NCBI RefSeq assembly: GCF_007570825.1 | Contig: NZ_SUNB01000003.1 | Location: 300,055 to 364,054 of the forward strand | Source of the DNA: Pleionea sediminis | GTDB lineage: Bacteria > Pseudomonadota > Gammaproteobacteria > Enterobacterales > Kangiellaceae | DNA length: 64,000 bases | Direction of reading: 5' to 3' | Shown here: one piece after another, positions 37,418 to 46,974 of the stretch | Layout of the letters: the number at the start of each line of letters is the position of its first letter | Position numbering within the stretch: position 1 is the stretch's first letter | The notes under the pieces: model-generated | Databases searched by the model: none | What the model saw: the letters and a program-made list of their open reading frames with translations, nothing else | What the model was told of the DNA's origin: nothing | Translations under genes and position numbers: made by a program

Positions 37418-37491
37418 TGGAGGCTGGGGTCGGAATCGAACCGGCGTACACGGAGTTGCAGTCCGCTGCATGACCACTCTGCCACCCAGCC
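37418..37491 (-). tRNA. cysT: tRNA-Cys (GCA)
   Basis: 74 bases with encoded CCA. Acceptor GGCTGGG/CCCAGCC, anticodon GCA in ACTGCAACT, T loop GGTTCGATTCC. Lies 22 bases upstream of leuZ. A terminator-like hairpin separates it from glyW. Confidence 0.97.
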
Positions 37492-37534
37492 ATCAGTCAG
37501 GGTTCTAAACGAACGACTAATAGCCCTGAGTTAA

Positions 37535-37568
37535 AAAAACCTCGAGACTTCTTCAGTTCGAGGTTTTT
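37535..37568 (-). terminator. Terminator-like hairpin between glyW and cysT
   Basis: AAAAACCTCGA (37535-37545) and TCGAGGTTTTT (37558-37568) form an 11-bp stem around a 12-base loop. On the minus strand it is followed by a run of seven T. It lies inside the tRNA cluster, so it would cut glyW off from cysT-leuZ or give partial readthrough. Confidence 0.75.
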
Positions 37569-37614
37569 AACAGTTTAAGTAATTCAAAGAGTTAGAGTTA
37601 CTTAAACTAGAATT

Positions 37615-37690
<76 letters not shown>

Positions 37691-37832
37691 GTCGTGTTAA
37701 GTGCGGTGCATTTTACAGTGTGAAATAAATCTGTCAAGCACCATTTTTAAATTTTTTCGTGAAATGTCATAACGGGCATTTTTTGTTCAAAAACAAGCTG
37801 TTACATCAACTCCACGGCGCGCATTATGCCAA

Positions 37833-38408
37833 CTATTTTTGGGATGTCAAGTAGGGCCACGCAGCCTTTAAATAGATATACATTGACCACAATGTTAAAG
37901 CAACTGAGACATACAAAGTGAAATAACCCAAAATAATAAACAGTGGATAACCGTAGATATCAGCAATGGAAGGATTTGCCCCTCCCAAAATTAAAAAGAA
38001 TATCGCTCCCAATTGCCATAACGTCTTCACTTTACCAATAAACGACACTTTAACGTCGGTCGATTTACCGTACTCTGCCATCCATTCCCGCAATGCTGTT
38101 ATGGTGATCTCCCGGCCAATAATCACAAGCGCAGGAACGGCTATCCATGGTGTTTCGTAGAGCTCAACGATTAACACAATAGAAATGACGACCATTAGTT
38201 TATCGGCAACAGGATCAAGAAAAGCACCCAGAGGCGAGGTCATGTTATAACGCCGTGCAATATAACCATCAAACCAATCCGTCCAGCCTGCCACAGCAAA
38301 AATAATCGCTGCACCCTCATATTGCCAAGAAACAGGAAGATAAAATACCAGAACAAACACTGGAATCATTGCAATGCGGAAGGTCGTTAATATATTTGGA
38401 ATATTCAT
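37833..38408 (-). CDS. pgsA: CDP-diacylglycerol-glycerol-3-phosphate 3-phosphatidyltransferase
   Basis: 191 residues with several membrane helices. It has the CDP-alcohol phosphotransferase motif DWFDGYIARRYNMTSPLGAF followed by LDPVADK, which includes all the conserved aspartates. It makes phosphatidylglycerophosphate, the first step to phosphatidylglycerol and cardiolipin. The gene sits between uvrC and glyW as in E. coli. Confidence 0.95.
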   Translation of the reverse strand: MNIPNILTTFRIAMIPVFVLVFYLPVSWQYEGAAIIFAVAGWTDWFDGYIARRYNMTSPLGAFLDPVADKLMVVISIVLIVELYETPWIAVPALVIIGREITITALREWMAEYGKSTDVKVSFIGKVKTLWQLGAIFFLILGGANPSIADIYGYPLFIILGYFTLYVSVALTLWSMYIYLKAAWPYLTSQK

Positions 38409-38490
38409 GAATCGCTAAACTGTGGTCACTAACATTAATTGAAAAGCGTGAGACAATGATCGCTCGAATTGCCGTATTTTTCGCTCGCTC

Positions 38491-40320
38491 TTATTTTTCG
38501 TGGATGTGATTATAAATCTTTTCGGCAAGATGTGTATTAATCCCACGAACCTTTTTTAAATCTTCTAACGCGGCTGACTCAATATTTTGTAAACCGCCAA
38601 AATGCTTCAGTAGTTCTTGCCTCTTTTTCGCGCCAACACCTGGAATTTCTTCAAGCCAAGATTTTACTCGTGTTTTTCCACGTTTTGCGCGATGACCCGC
38701 TATTGCAAATCGATGCGCTTCATCCCTTATATGTTGAATAAGATGTAACGATGCCGAGCTATCAGGTAAGACCTGTGCAATGGAGTTACCGGGCTTAAAT
38801 AACTGTTCCATGCCCGCTTTTCGCTCTGTTCCTTTAGCAACGCTGATTAAACAGGAATCGCTCAGGCCTAGTTCATCAAATGCTTTTTGCGCCGATTTTA
38901 ACTGCCCTTTACCGCCATCGATTAAAATTAAATCGGGCATTGATGCTTCTTCTTTCAATAGCCGAGCATAGCGCCGACTGACCGCTTGCTCAATTGCGGC
39001 ATAATCATCTCCGGGAGTCACATCAACAATATTAAACCGGCGATAGCTCTTTCGATCGGGCGCCCCCTCTTTAAACACAACACAAGAGGCAACGGTGCCC
39101 TCACCCATCGTGTGACTGATATCAAAACATTCCATGTGATTAGGAGCTGACGGTAAATTTAAATCCTTTTGTAAGGCTTGTAGTTTTTTCGTTTGATTGG
39201 TTTGCGAATTCAATCGCGACATCAAAGCTTGTTCACAATTTTGATTCGCCAACTTCACCCAACTCGCTCGATCACTTCGCACATTGTTGGAGACACGCAC
39301 TTGTCGGCCTGCAATTTCACGTACGGCGGCAGACAACACGTCAATATCAACGTCACATTCACCTAATATAACTTCCGCTGGGACTTCACGACTGGATAAA
39401 TAAAATTGCACGATAAACGACTCGGTTAATTCTTTTAGTGAATTAATAGACGTTACCTTTGGGAAAAAGCTTTTCGTTCCTAGCACTTTCCCTTGTCGAA
39501 TAAAAACAGCTGTCACACAGGCAACACCAGCTTTTAAAGCCACCGAAAACACATCGGCATTGACTTCAGAGCCCGAAATGACCTGCTTTTCAACAACCTT
39601 ACGCATACTGCTGATCAAATCACGATAATAAGCCGCTGACTCAAACTCCAATTGGTTGGACGCCTCTTCCATACGGCCTTTAAGCTCATCAATGACCTGT
39701 TCATCCTTTCCCTGATAAAACAGTCGAGTGAGCTTCACATCTTTGGCGTATTCTTCTTTAGAAATGTAATTGACACAAGGTGCTGTACAACGCTTTATTT
39801 GATACTGCAAACAAGGACGTGACCGATTTTGAAAGACAGAATCTTCACACTGCCGCACTCGAAACAGCTTTTGCAATAAGGTTAAACTTTGTTTGACAGC
39901 ACCAGAGCTTGGAAATGGACCAAAGTAATCGCCTTTCGCTTTTTTCGCGCCTCGATGATAAGCGAGCCTGGGAAAATCTCCCTTCGACAAAAAAACGTAA
40001 GGATAAGACTTATCATCTCGAAAAATGACGTTGTAACGCGGCTTTATTTGCTTAATATAATTATTTTCTAATAACAGCGCTTCCGTTTCCGTATTAGTGA
40101 CCGTAAATTCGATTTCTCGAACTTGCTTAACCATCACCTGAGTTTTAATCGACAAATCTGTTTTATTAAAATAACTGGAAACGCGTTTTTTTAGATTTTT
40201 GGCTTTACCGACGTAAATAACTTGGTGCTCACTGTCGAGCATACGATAAACGCCCGGCTTCTCTGTCAATTGAGCAAGAAAAGCCTGGATATCAAAATTG
40301 CTATCTGAGGAGGTGTTCAT
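38491..40320 (-). CDS. uvrC: Excinuclease ABC subunit C
   Basis: 609 residues, the usual UvrC length. N-terminal GIY-YIG nuclease (GVYRMLDSEHQVIYVGKAKN) makes the 3' incision, a UvrB-interaction segment lies near 200-240 (ESAAYYRDLI), an RNase-H-like nuclease with ECFDISHTMGEGTVAS and DLILIDGGKGQL makes the 5' incision, and two helix-hairpin-helix motifs close the protein (LEEIPGVGAKKRQELLKHFG). Located between uvrY and pgsA. Confidence 0.96.
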   Translation of the reverse strand: MNTSSDSNFDIQAFLAQLTEKPGVYRMLDSEHQVIYVGKAKNLKKRVSSYFNKTDLSIKTQVMVKQVREIEFTVTNTETEALLLENNYIKQIKPRYNVIFRDDKSYPYVFLSKGDFPRLAYHRGAKKAKGDYFGPFPSSGAVKQSLTLLQKLFRVRQCEDSVFQNRSRPCLQYQIKRCTAPCVNYISKEEYAKDVKLTRLFYQGKDEQVIDELKGRMEEASNQLEFESAAYYRDLISSMRKVVEKQVISGSEVNADVFSVALKAGVACVTAVFIRQGKVLGTKSFFPKVTSINSLKELTESFIVQFYLSSREVPAEVILGECDVDIDVLSAAVREIAGRQVRVSNNVRSDRASWVKLANQNCEQALMSRLNSQTNQTKKLQALQKDLNLPSAPNHMECFDISHTMGEGTVASCVVFKEGAPDRKSYRRFNIVDVTPGDDYAAIEQAVSRRYARLLKEEASMPDLILIDGGKGQLKSAQKAFDELGLSDSCLISVAKGTERKAGMEQLFKPGNSIAQVLPDSSASLHLIQHIRDEAHRFAIAGHRAKRGKTRVKSWLEEIPGVGAKKRQELLKHFGGLQNIESAALEDLKKVRGINTHLAEKIYNHIHEK

Positions 40321-40350
40321 AGAAAAGAGGACTGAATGACTCAGCCCTTT

Positions 40351-40998
40351 TTAATTCATTTTGTCGCTATTAATCAGGCCGTGTCGAATGGCTAAATGAG
40401 TCAGTTCAACGTCGTTATCAACCATCAACTTCTCAAACAAACGATAACGATAACTGTTTACCGTTTTGGGGCTCAAACACAATTTATCTGAAATCTGCTG
40501 CACCTTTTGTCCTTGAGTGATCATCATCATCACTTGCATTTCACGCTCAGACAAAATATCAAAGGGATCTTCATCCGCTTCATTAAACCGCTTGAGCGCC
40601 ATCTGTTGAGCAATTTCAGGCGTTAGGTAGCGTTTACCGCGAGACACTTGCTTTATGGCAATCACCATCTCTTCAATGTCCGCGCCTTTAGTTAGGTAAC
40701 CAGCAGCACCGGCTTGCATGAAACGAGAAGGATATGGTTCATCGGCATGAACACTCACGACGACGACTTTTACATCAGGATCGTATCGAATAAGACGTCG
40801 GGTCGCTTCCAAACCACCGATTCCCGGCATGTTTGCGTCCATTAGAATCACGTTAGGGGTTAATTCGCGAGATTTAGAAATAGCCTCTTCACCAGTCGAT
40901 GCCTCACCAACAACGGAAATGCCTTGAACATCACCCAACAAACGCGTTATTCCGGTCCTGACCAGATCATGATCATCGACAATCAATACCTTGATCAA
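40351..40998 (-). CDS. uvrY: Response regulator UvrY/GacA
   Basis: 215 residues of the NarL family. REC domain with VDDHD, phospho-acceptor Asp in ILMDANMPG, VSVH and the conserved lysine in LTKGA; C-terminal LuxR-type helix-turn-helix (LSEREMQVMMMITQGQ, LSPKTVNSYRYRLFEK). UvrY/GacA answers to BarA/GacS and activates small RNAs of the Csr/Rsm system. It starts 30 bases upstream of uvrC, the typical arrangement. Its kinase is not in the window. Confidence 0.93.
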   Translation of the reverse strand: MIKVLIVDDHDLVRTGITRLLGDVQGISVVGEASTGEEAISKSRELTPNVILMDANMPGIGGLEATRRLIRYDPDVKVVVVSVHADEPYPSRFMQAGAAGYLTKGADIEEMVIAIKQVSRGKRYLTPEIAQQMALKRFNEADEDPFDILSEREMQVMMMITQGQKVQQISDKLCLSPKTVNSYRYRLFEKLMVDNDVELTHLAIRHGLINSDKMN

Positions 40999-41329
40999 AC
41001 TTGCACCTCATTCGTTATTATTGGTTCGGCGATAACACTTGGAAGCTCGGTTAATTATCAGCCAAACTCTTGATTTATTAAGAAAAGAGAACCTATGCAG
41101 AGCCAAGCTTACCACTTTTCTTTAATAAGGCAATCATTTAATACTGCCTTGACACGCACCAACAAGCTATAAGTTTAGTTCGTCAAACGCCGACCGACAA
41201 TATGAAAACAAAACTTGGCAACGAGTTTATAAAATTTATCGTTTATCCTGCAATTCTGAAGCCTTCAAATACATGTTTGAGATTATCTAGCGTTATGATA
41301 CAAGCTAAGGCCATTGAGAATTGCCTGTT
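40999..41329. other. Gene-free region upstream of uvrY
   Basis: 331 bases between the uvrY start and the convergent end of the FAD oxidoreductase gene, so it should hold the uvrY promoter. No operator, terminator or RNA was recognised. Confidence 0.4.
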
Positions 41330-43417
41330 TTATTGTCTTAAACGACGAAAGAAATCATAACTCCAGCGATTACTGTAACACGCGTCTCCTCCACCGACTT
41401 GAATGCACCTTTCGACATCCGATATTTCGAAGGGACCATAAATCTGCCTGGTTCCAGAAGAAGAGTCGGCAGAGCTCTCAATACAGTATCCTTCATAAAA
41501 TGTATCCGGGTAACTCCCCGCCATACACACTCCGGTTCCGCGTAATCGTTGCGTAAAACTTTTCGACCATCGCAAAACACCCACCGTTCGCCCTGCAATT
41601 AAAACAAAGTGACGTCGAGTACATGCTGAACCACCACCTGAATTTTGGCAGTTTAAAGTCATGGTTTGAGTAAAAGGCCCGTAAGCATATTGAGCGTCTT
41701 CACAATATCCCTTTTCAATATTGCCCTCAGCTCCCAGAGGACAAAACAAATGATTCGTGTTATTTGAATTATTGTCGTCAAAATCTGGATAATAACTTCC
41801 ATCAATACTCCATCGTTGTGGCGTATACAATGCAGCAGTTGCACGAATACTTTCAACCTCCATCAAAGCTTGTTGCGATGACAGTTGATGTTTGAACATA
41901 TAGCTCGCTGCACTTCCCGCAGCTATTCCGCTGGAGAACTCGATGGGTTGTAAGCGGGTTGCTGCATTAGCCATAAATGATTGCGCCATCGTTTTACCAG
42001 CAACTAATAAATTACTCATGTCTCGATTGGTCAACGCTCGAAAAGGAATGAAAAAAGGTAATACTTTTTTCTCACCATAAACATAAGATGGAAAAGAACC
42101 TTGCATAGGATGAATATCGGCAGCATAAACTCCCATTGCTAAGCGATCGTAAAATGGTGTTGCAATTTTATCAGCAGCATTTCCCGTAAGATCATCAATG
42201 GACAAAATAAAATTATCAATGCCAATACTACGCCGCGTATCTCTTAGATAAGGGAGCTTACTTAATCCATGCGTTGTTCCAGACATGCGAGTGTCCATCG
42301 AATAATAATCATACGCACCAAAAGGATCGCGATTGGCAAACCAATGAAACCAACCAAACGCGTGACGCTCTGCCGCCTGCATAGTAGAAAAATTTAAGCC
42401 GCCATACCAATGGTTGATTTGTTGTTGTGCATAAGACTTAGGGACAAAAAGATAACCGTATGGATAATCGTTACCCGGGTTCCAATTTTGGTTAGACACC
42501 TCTCCAGCATCAGAATTACCAGACCCAATCACTCTGCGGTATTGCCAAACGTATTCCCAACCATGAGAAGATATATCGTAAAACGCCGGAAACTCAGCGG
42601 TTATTTCAGGCACTGCGCTATCCACTGGGCGACTATGCAACCGCATATAAAATGGAAATACCATTGCCTGACCTAATTGATCGTTTAATATTTGAGTACT
42701 GCCCTCTGAGACTTCAACCCCTTGCAAGTAAGATGCACGCGACAATACCAATACATCTCCAAATTCAGTCGCATCAATGACAACCGGTGTTTTATTCTGA
42801 TTGCTGAAAGATAAATTTGTTTTGGTGTATCGCATCGAATCTCGAACATCATACCAATCCCATATGTCTTCCGATAAACGTTTATCAAATCCGTTATTAC
42901 GAACATTTTCTCTGGGCGTTCGCTGAATGGCATTAACTCGAACGATCTGATTTTTTCCATTTCTAATTTCTGTTTCAACCGACTTTACGACTGTCATGTA
43001 AAAAACAGTTAAATTCCGTTCTCGCGTAATCGCCGGCTGAATTGCCTGAGTTAATAACTCGACAGGATCAAAGCAGTAAGTCGAAACTCGACAGTCTCCG
43101 GTATTTCCCACTTGATTGAGCCACTGCATCAGTTCAGAAGGTTGGTTAACAGCGTTTTTTCCAATCCGTCCAACATCATAACCATCGACTTTGTGCCAGG
43201 CAAAATCAATAGCGGGAACGCCACTGGCCGTTAACTGTCCTCCCGGCCAATCTGTCGGTTCTAATAAACAAGTTTTCTCACCTTGTCGTGCCGAAGTTAA
43301 CGCAGCAGACAACGCTGCTGTTGAACCGCCAGCGATAATCACATCACAGTTATGTTGTTCTGCGTAAACCCAAGAATGAAAAGCAAATAGCAAAATGCCT
43401 GTCATCTTTATTTTCAT
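41330..43417 (-). CDS. Secreted FAD-dependent oxidoreductase with two C-terminal YGPF modules
   Basis: About 695 residues from the ATG at 43417 (MKIKMTGILLFAFHSWVYA, a Sec signal peptide; an ATG at 43438 has no ribosome binding site). After cleavage comes a Rossmann FAD motif (CDVIIAGGSTAALSAALTSA with LLEPTDWPGGQL) of the FAD_oxidored type. The C-terminal ~135 residues hold two copies of a module with Cys, YGPF, C..GGG.AC and RWS, also present at the end of the lytic transglycosylase at 46975-48978. There is no twin-arginine motif, which is odd for an exported flavoprotein. A terminator at 43586-43608 makes it a separate transcription unit. Substrate unknown. Confidence 0.82.
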   Translation of the reverse strand: MKIKMTGILLFAFHSWVYAEQHNCDVIIAGGSTAALSAALTSARQGEKTCLLEPTDWPGGQLTASGVPAIDFAWHKVDGYDVGRIGKNAVNQPSELMQWLNQVGNTGDCRVSTYCFDPVELLTQAIQPAITRERNLTVFYMTVVKSVETEIRNGKNQIVRVNAIQRTPRENVRNNGFDKRLSEDIWDWYDVRDSMRYTKTNLSFSNQNKTPVVIDATEFGDVLVLSRASYLQGVEVSEGSTQILNDQLGQAMVFPFYMRLHSRPVDSAVPEITAEFPAFYDISSHGWEYVWQYRRVIGSGNSDAGEVSNQNWNPGNDYPYGYLFVPKSYAQQQINHWYGGLNFSTMQAAERHAFGWFHWFANRDPFGAYDYYSMDTRMSGTTHGLSKLPYLRDTRRSIGIDNFILSIDDLTGNAADKIATPFYDRLAMGVYAADIHPMQGSFPSYVYGEKKVLPFFIPFRALTNRDMSNLLVAGKTMAQSFMANAATRLQPIEFSSGIAAGSAASYMFKHQLSSQQALMEVESIRATAALYTPQRWSIDGSYYPDFDDNNSNNTNHLFCPLGAEGNIEKGYCEDAQYAYGPFTQTMTLNCQNSGGGSACTRRHFVLIAGRTVGVLRWSKSFTQRLRGTGVCMAGSYPDTFYEGYCIESSADSSSGTRQIYGPFEISDVERCIQVGGGDACYSNRWSYDFFRRLRQ

Positions 43418-43578
43418 AAACTCAGTAAACTCCGTCATTTGAAATAATTTAAATTAAGATCAAGAAGCCCATTACTCGAACGATTGTTCGCTCTATTGAT
43501 GAGCTGGATACCAAACGGGACGGAGGTTAGAGAAGGCCCCAGTTGAAAACAAGCGTGAAAAACAGTCACCGAAAAGAT

Positions 43579-43608
43579 AAAAAAAGACAGGCGCTGCAAA
43601 CGCCTGTC
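43579..43608 (-). terminator. Terminator of the exported-protein operon
   Basis: GACAGGCG (43586-43593) and CGCCTGTC (43601-43608) form a perfect 8-bp stem with a seven-base loop. On the minus strand a run of seven T follows. It separates the M23 gene from the FAD oxidoreductase gene. Confidence 0.88.
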
Positions 43609-43666
43609 ATAAGGATATTTCAATCGAGTTTCGTTATCTCTATTTGTAGTTGTTGTGTATTATTTA

Positions 43667-45319
43667 CTAATTATTCAAGGCAACTTTCCATTGCTTGCCT
43701 CTATTGTCTTTTAACAACATCCAATACTGAATAGCGTTATCAGGAACACACTGTTGTTCTTCGACTTCCCTAACGAGTGGAATATTTCGAACTCGATTAT
43801 GGAAGAAAATAGAGGTCAATTTTCCATCTGCAGCTTCAGCTACCAATTGCCATTGAATCAGACAGCGTTGATCCTTAGCGCATTGATTACTATCGTTATT
43901 CACGACATAGGCTTTACTGTCAAAAACATCCGCTTTGTTCAAACGACGATGCAATGAAAAGTCGACAACAACCGCATCATCTTGCTCACTTTTAAATTGA
44001 TTAAATCGTTTTCTTGAGACACGATTAAGTTTTTCAACCGGTATTTTACATTCAGCTGAATGAAGCGTATCGAGTTTCGACCAATTGGTTTTAACAAGCT
44101 TTGATTCCCGCTCGATATTTTTTGAACTAAAGTTGCTACGCCAAGGTTTAATAGGATCATAATAACAACTGCGATAACCGTTTTGACAACTCTTTCCGGT
44201 TGCTCGGTCATTAAAATATCCAGCACTGCGTCTCTCAAAATGCAAGTGAGGACCGCTACCGCATCCAGACCTTGGGTATTGTGAGATATAAGCCAAAAGT
44301 TGTCCCGACGACACTCGACTCCCCGATGAAACCTGCGGTTGATTTAAATGAACATAACGCCACAATGTTCCAAAATCATCTTCTACGTACGATATATAAC
44401 CGCAAGTTGAGCTGTAGGTCGTACTTTTCATACGTCCTTCTTGAACTGCAACGGCTTTTTTGGTGCCACTTCTCGAAATATCCTGACCAATGTGCGGGCT
44501 AGTGCCGATATTACGACATACGCACCACCCACTCGTGTAATACCCGCTTGGCAATGGAAATGCCCAAGCGGGTTCTGCCGGCTCGACGTAAGGTTTTTTC
44601 CACGCTGTATGATCATAATAAACAAAACCCGATTTAAAATCGCAACCCTCTAAATCGGTGGCTAACGTTACCTCGTAATGAGTCTCGCCAGAGGTGCTCG
44701 CGTCCGCACCCAAAGCGTAAACGCCAATCGGTAACGAACACTTTTCGGACGACGGTAATTCCGATGATTGTTTAGGCTCAGTTTTGAAAACTGAATTTTG
44801 CGTTATTTGAATTGCCATAGAGCCTTTTTGCGTGTGCCCTTCCCAAAAATATCCTTGACTGAAACCACAATTTGTTAAAAGCTCTTTAAGATTAACGTAG
44901 TAATGACTACTTTCAGCAGTTGGAACATTATCTTGAGCAGCGTAAACACCTGGCGTTACAGAGCACTTTTCTTCTGGTGGTAATTGTGAAGAGTCTATTC
45001 TGTGTTTTTTAAAAACGGTGTTTGCGGTTACCGTTATTAACTTTTGTTCACGATCAACATGCGGTTGATAAAAATATCCTGTTAAAAAGCTACAACCCGA
45101 TAAATTATTCTGCAAAGTGACTTTAAAGTGAACACCTGAGCTACTGATAGACTTTGTACTCATCAGCGTATTGGCCGGAACCTGACATTTAGAGCTATCA
45201 GGTAAGTCCGATGACTGTTCCGTCGTTTTTTTAAAATAGGTGTCATAATTCGTTAATAAGTCTTCAGAATAAACCAAGCCGCAAAATAGACTGACACCAA
45301 TAGTTATTAGTTTTTTCAT
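43667..45319 (-). CDS. Secreted M23 (LytM) endopeptidase with three N-terminal repeats
   Basis: 550 residues. Sec signal peptide (1-18). Three tandem repeats of about 74 residues (roughly 28-90, 100-166 and 175-240), each with QSS.LP..EKC, G.Y., then a second Cys in L..C.F..G. The M23 domain follows, with HIGQD (His at about 276, Asp at about 280) and PHLHFE, so the zinc ligands are present and it should cleave peptidoglycan cross-bridges. The last 150 residues are an unrecognised domain. Its start overlaps the end of the upstream gene by four bases. Last gene of a four-gene operon. Confidence 0.85.
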   Translation of the reverse strand: MKKLITIGVSLFCGLVYSEDLLTNYDTYFKKTTEQSSDLPDSSKCQVPANTLMSTKSISSSGVHFKVTLQNNLSGCSFLTGYFYQPHVDREQKLITVTANTVFKKHRIDSSQLPPEEKCSVTPGVYAAQDNVPTAESSHYYVNLKELLTNCGFSQGYFWEGHTQKGSMAIQITQNSVFKTEPKQSSELPSSEKCSLPIGVYALGADASTSGETHYEVTLATDLEGCDFKSGFVYYDHTAWKKPYVEPAEPAWAFPLPSGYYTSGWCVCRNIGTSPHIGQDISRSGTKKAVAVQEGRMKSTTYSSTCGYISYVEDDFGTLWRYVHLNQPQVSSGSRVSSGQLLAYISQYPRSGCGSGPHLHFERRSAGYFNDRATGKSCQNGYRSCYYDPIKPWRSNFSSKNIERESKLVKTNWSKLDTLHSAECKIPVEKLNRVSRKRFNQFKSEQDDAVVVDFSLHRRLNKADVFDSKAYVVNNDSNQCAKDQRCLIQWQLVAEAADGKLTSIFFHNRVRNIPLVREVEEQQCVPDNAIQYWMLLKDNRGKQWKVALNN

Positions 45320-46182
45320 GAGTTATCTCCTACATTGCAATAACAATATGCGCTTGATAAGTTACTTCCACTATCACAATTGAATTCAGCCGTTTGCCAT
45401 TGCTTAATTTTTGAATTCACGAGTGTAATACTCTGATCACCTTTTGGATCGTTGATTGATGACTCAAGAATACGACTTCCTATTTGAGCACCCTTTTGTA
45501 CATAATGAGAAATTAATTGCGCGACGAATTCATTGGTTGCCAAAACATCTTTCACTTGAGGAATATCTATTGGTATATCAATCGCCGTAACCTCACTTTC
45601 AAATGTGGCATCCGAACTTATGTAAAATTCATATCGATAATGCGCCGGCATATCTCTATCCCATATCGCAACAAACTGATAATAGTTATCATCAATCTGC
45701 CAAAACTGAGTTAAAGATAAATAAAAAAGATCTTCCTGATAGCGCGACTGAGTATCGGAATAGGTTTTGCGCTCAAAGTTTTCTTCCAGTGATAACTGTG
45801 AATTTAACCACGATTTGGATTGACAGCTCGTATCAAGCTCTATAGGAGTGTCCGCTTTCGAAAACCGATCTTCTGAGACAAACTGCGGCGTATCAAACCA
45901 CCAGCGTTTATTATTGTCGGAAAGTCGAGCACTTTGAATTGAATCTCGTTGGCGTTGCTCCTTATTGATAAAACTATCGCTCGCTTCTGAATGTAATAAT
46001 GTACTTGATTGAGAGTTTACATCATCATGACTTAAGTTCTTCTTACTTGGATCTTGATGTTCATCTGTCTGTTTAAATACATTATTCACGGACATTACTT
46101 TTTGATACCCGTCAAACTTAAACAAAGCATAAACAACACCTACCGATACAACAAAAAATAGCAAAAGATAAATTTTCTTCAT
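45316..46182 (-). CDS. Exported or membrane-anchored protein of unknown function
   Basis: 288 residues with one N-terminal hydrophobic helix (IYLLLFFVVSVGVVYALF) and no obvious cleavage site, then a polar linker (about 30-85) and a folded domain with cysteines near the end (FNCDSGS, YCYCNVGD). It lies between the 46184 and M23 genes (1-base gap and 4-base overlap), so it is co-expressed with the peptidoglycan enzymes. It may anchor or chaperone a partner, but no family is recognised. Confidence 0.7.
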   Translation of the reverse strand: MKKIYLLLFFVVSVGVVYALFKFDGYQKVMSVNNVFKQTDEHQDPSKKNLSHDDVNSQSSTLLHSEASDSFINKEQRQRDSIQSARLSDNNKRWWFDTPQFVSEDRFSKADTPIELDTSCQSKSWLNSQLSLEENFERKTYSDTQSRYQEDLFYLSLTQFWQIDDNYYQFVAIWDRDMPAHYRYEFYISSDATFESEVTAIDIPIDIPQVKDVLATNEFVAQLISHYVQKGAQIGSRILESSINDPKGDQSITLVNSKIKQWQTAEFNCDSGSNLSSAYCYCNVGDNS

Positions 46183-46183
46183 A

Positions 46184-46948
46184 CTAGCCTCCTTGTTGAA
46201 ATAGCTGATACTCTTTCAACACTGTTGTTAACTGACGATACTCTAAAGATTGTTGAGATAAACTGTTTGCAGTACTTCGATAACTTTCGACATTGGACTC
46301 ATTAATGAAAGGTAATATTTTTGCACTAAGCATTTGACGAGAAAAATGTCCACCACTTCTTATTTGTTTTTGTAATAACCGATCAACTTCATTACCAAAT
46401 CCATGCGTATGATAACGCAGTAAAAATGACAATGACTTTTCCAGTAGAACAGAATCGAAATGATCATTCAATACACTATCAACTCGCACAAACGTTTCTG
46501 AATCGACTGGCAGTGTGTTTAGAACCGAAATGGCTTTAGCCTGAACATGTCCATCAGGAACCGATAAAAATGTAAGACCTATTTTTCTCAATTGAAATGT
46601 ATCCAGGTTGCCTTCAACCATGGCTTGTTGAGAAGAAACCATAAGTTGAATCATATCTTTTCCTAAAGCATATCCATAAGAGCGAGGATCGGTTTGAGGG
46701 TAGTCACAACTTTCCTCTTCTAAACAAAGCATTAATTTTTCAGCTTGCTCATTTACTGTTGCAATACTTGAAGCACTCGTAGAAACAACATCCATTGAAG
46801 ACGGCACCTCGGATCCTGGGACTGTCTTTTTCGATGAAGGTATTTGTGTTTTACTTTCCGGTGGACTTTTATATTCAAAACTCAAATTCACTCCAAAAGC
46901 AACCAAGCCCACAGTAATAACAAACCCTATGATAATTGCAGTTCGCAT
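46184..46948 (-). CDS. Membrane-anchored helical protein of unknown function
   Basis: 254 residues from the ATG at 46948 (MRTAIIIGFVITVGLVAFG), which has AGGA upstream; an ATG at 47017 would overlap the transglycosylase gene by 43 bases. One N-terminal membrane helix, a Ser/Pro-rich linker (about 30-60), then an all-helical domain that looks HEAT-like (SLSFLLRYHTHGFGNEVDRL). It is probably in the periplasm. It is the second gene of the operon, with a 1-base gap to the next. Function unknown. Confidence 0.7.
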   Translation of the reverse strand: MRTAIIIGFVITVGLVAFGVNLSFEYKSPPESKTQIPSSKKTVPGSEVPSSMDVVSTSASSIATVNEQAEKLMLCLEEESCDYPQTDPRSYGYALGKDMIQLMVSSQQAMVEGNLDTFQLRKIGLTFLSVPDGHVQAKAISVLNTLPVDSETFVRVDSVLNDHFDSVLLEKSLSFLLRYHTHGFGNEVDRLLQKQIRSGGHFSRQMLSAKILPFINESNVESYRSTANSLSQQSLEYRQLTTVLKEYQLFQQGG

Positions 46949-46974
46949 TATTAATTTTCCTATTCCATTGTTGA

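Noticed and set aside
41314..41556. Plus-strand frame antisense to the end of the FAD oxidoreductase
   Set aside because: Shadow of the YGPF module coding sequence; the minus-strand frame has clear domain content.
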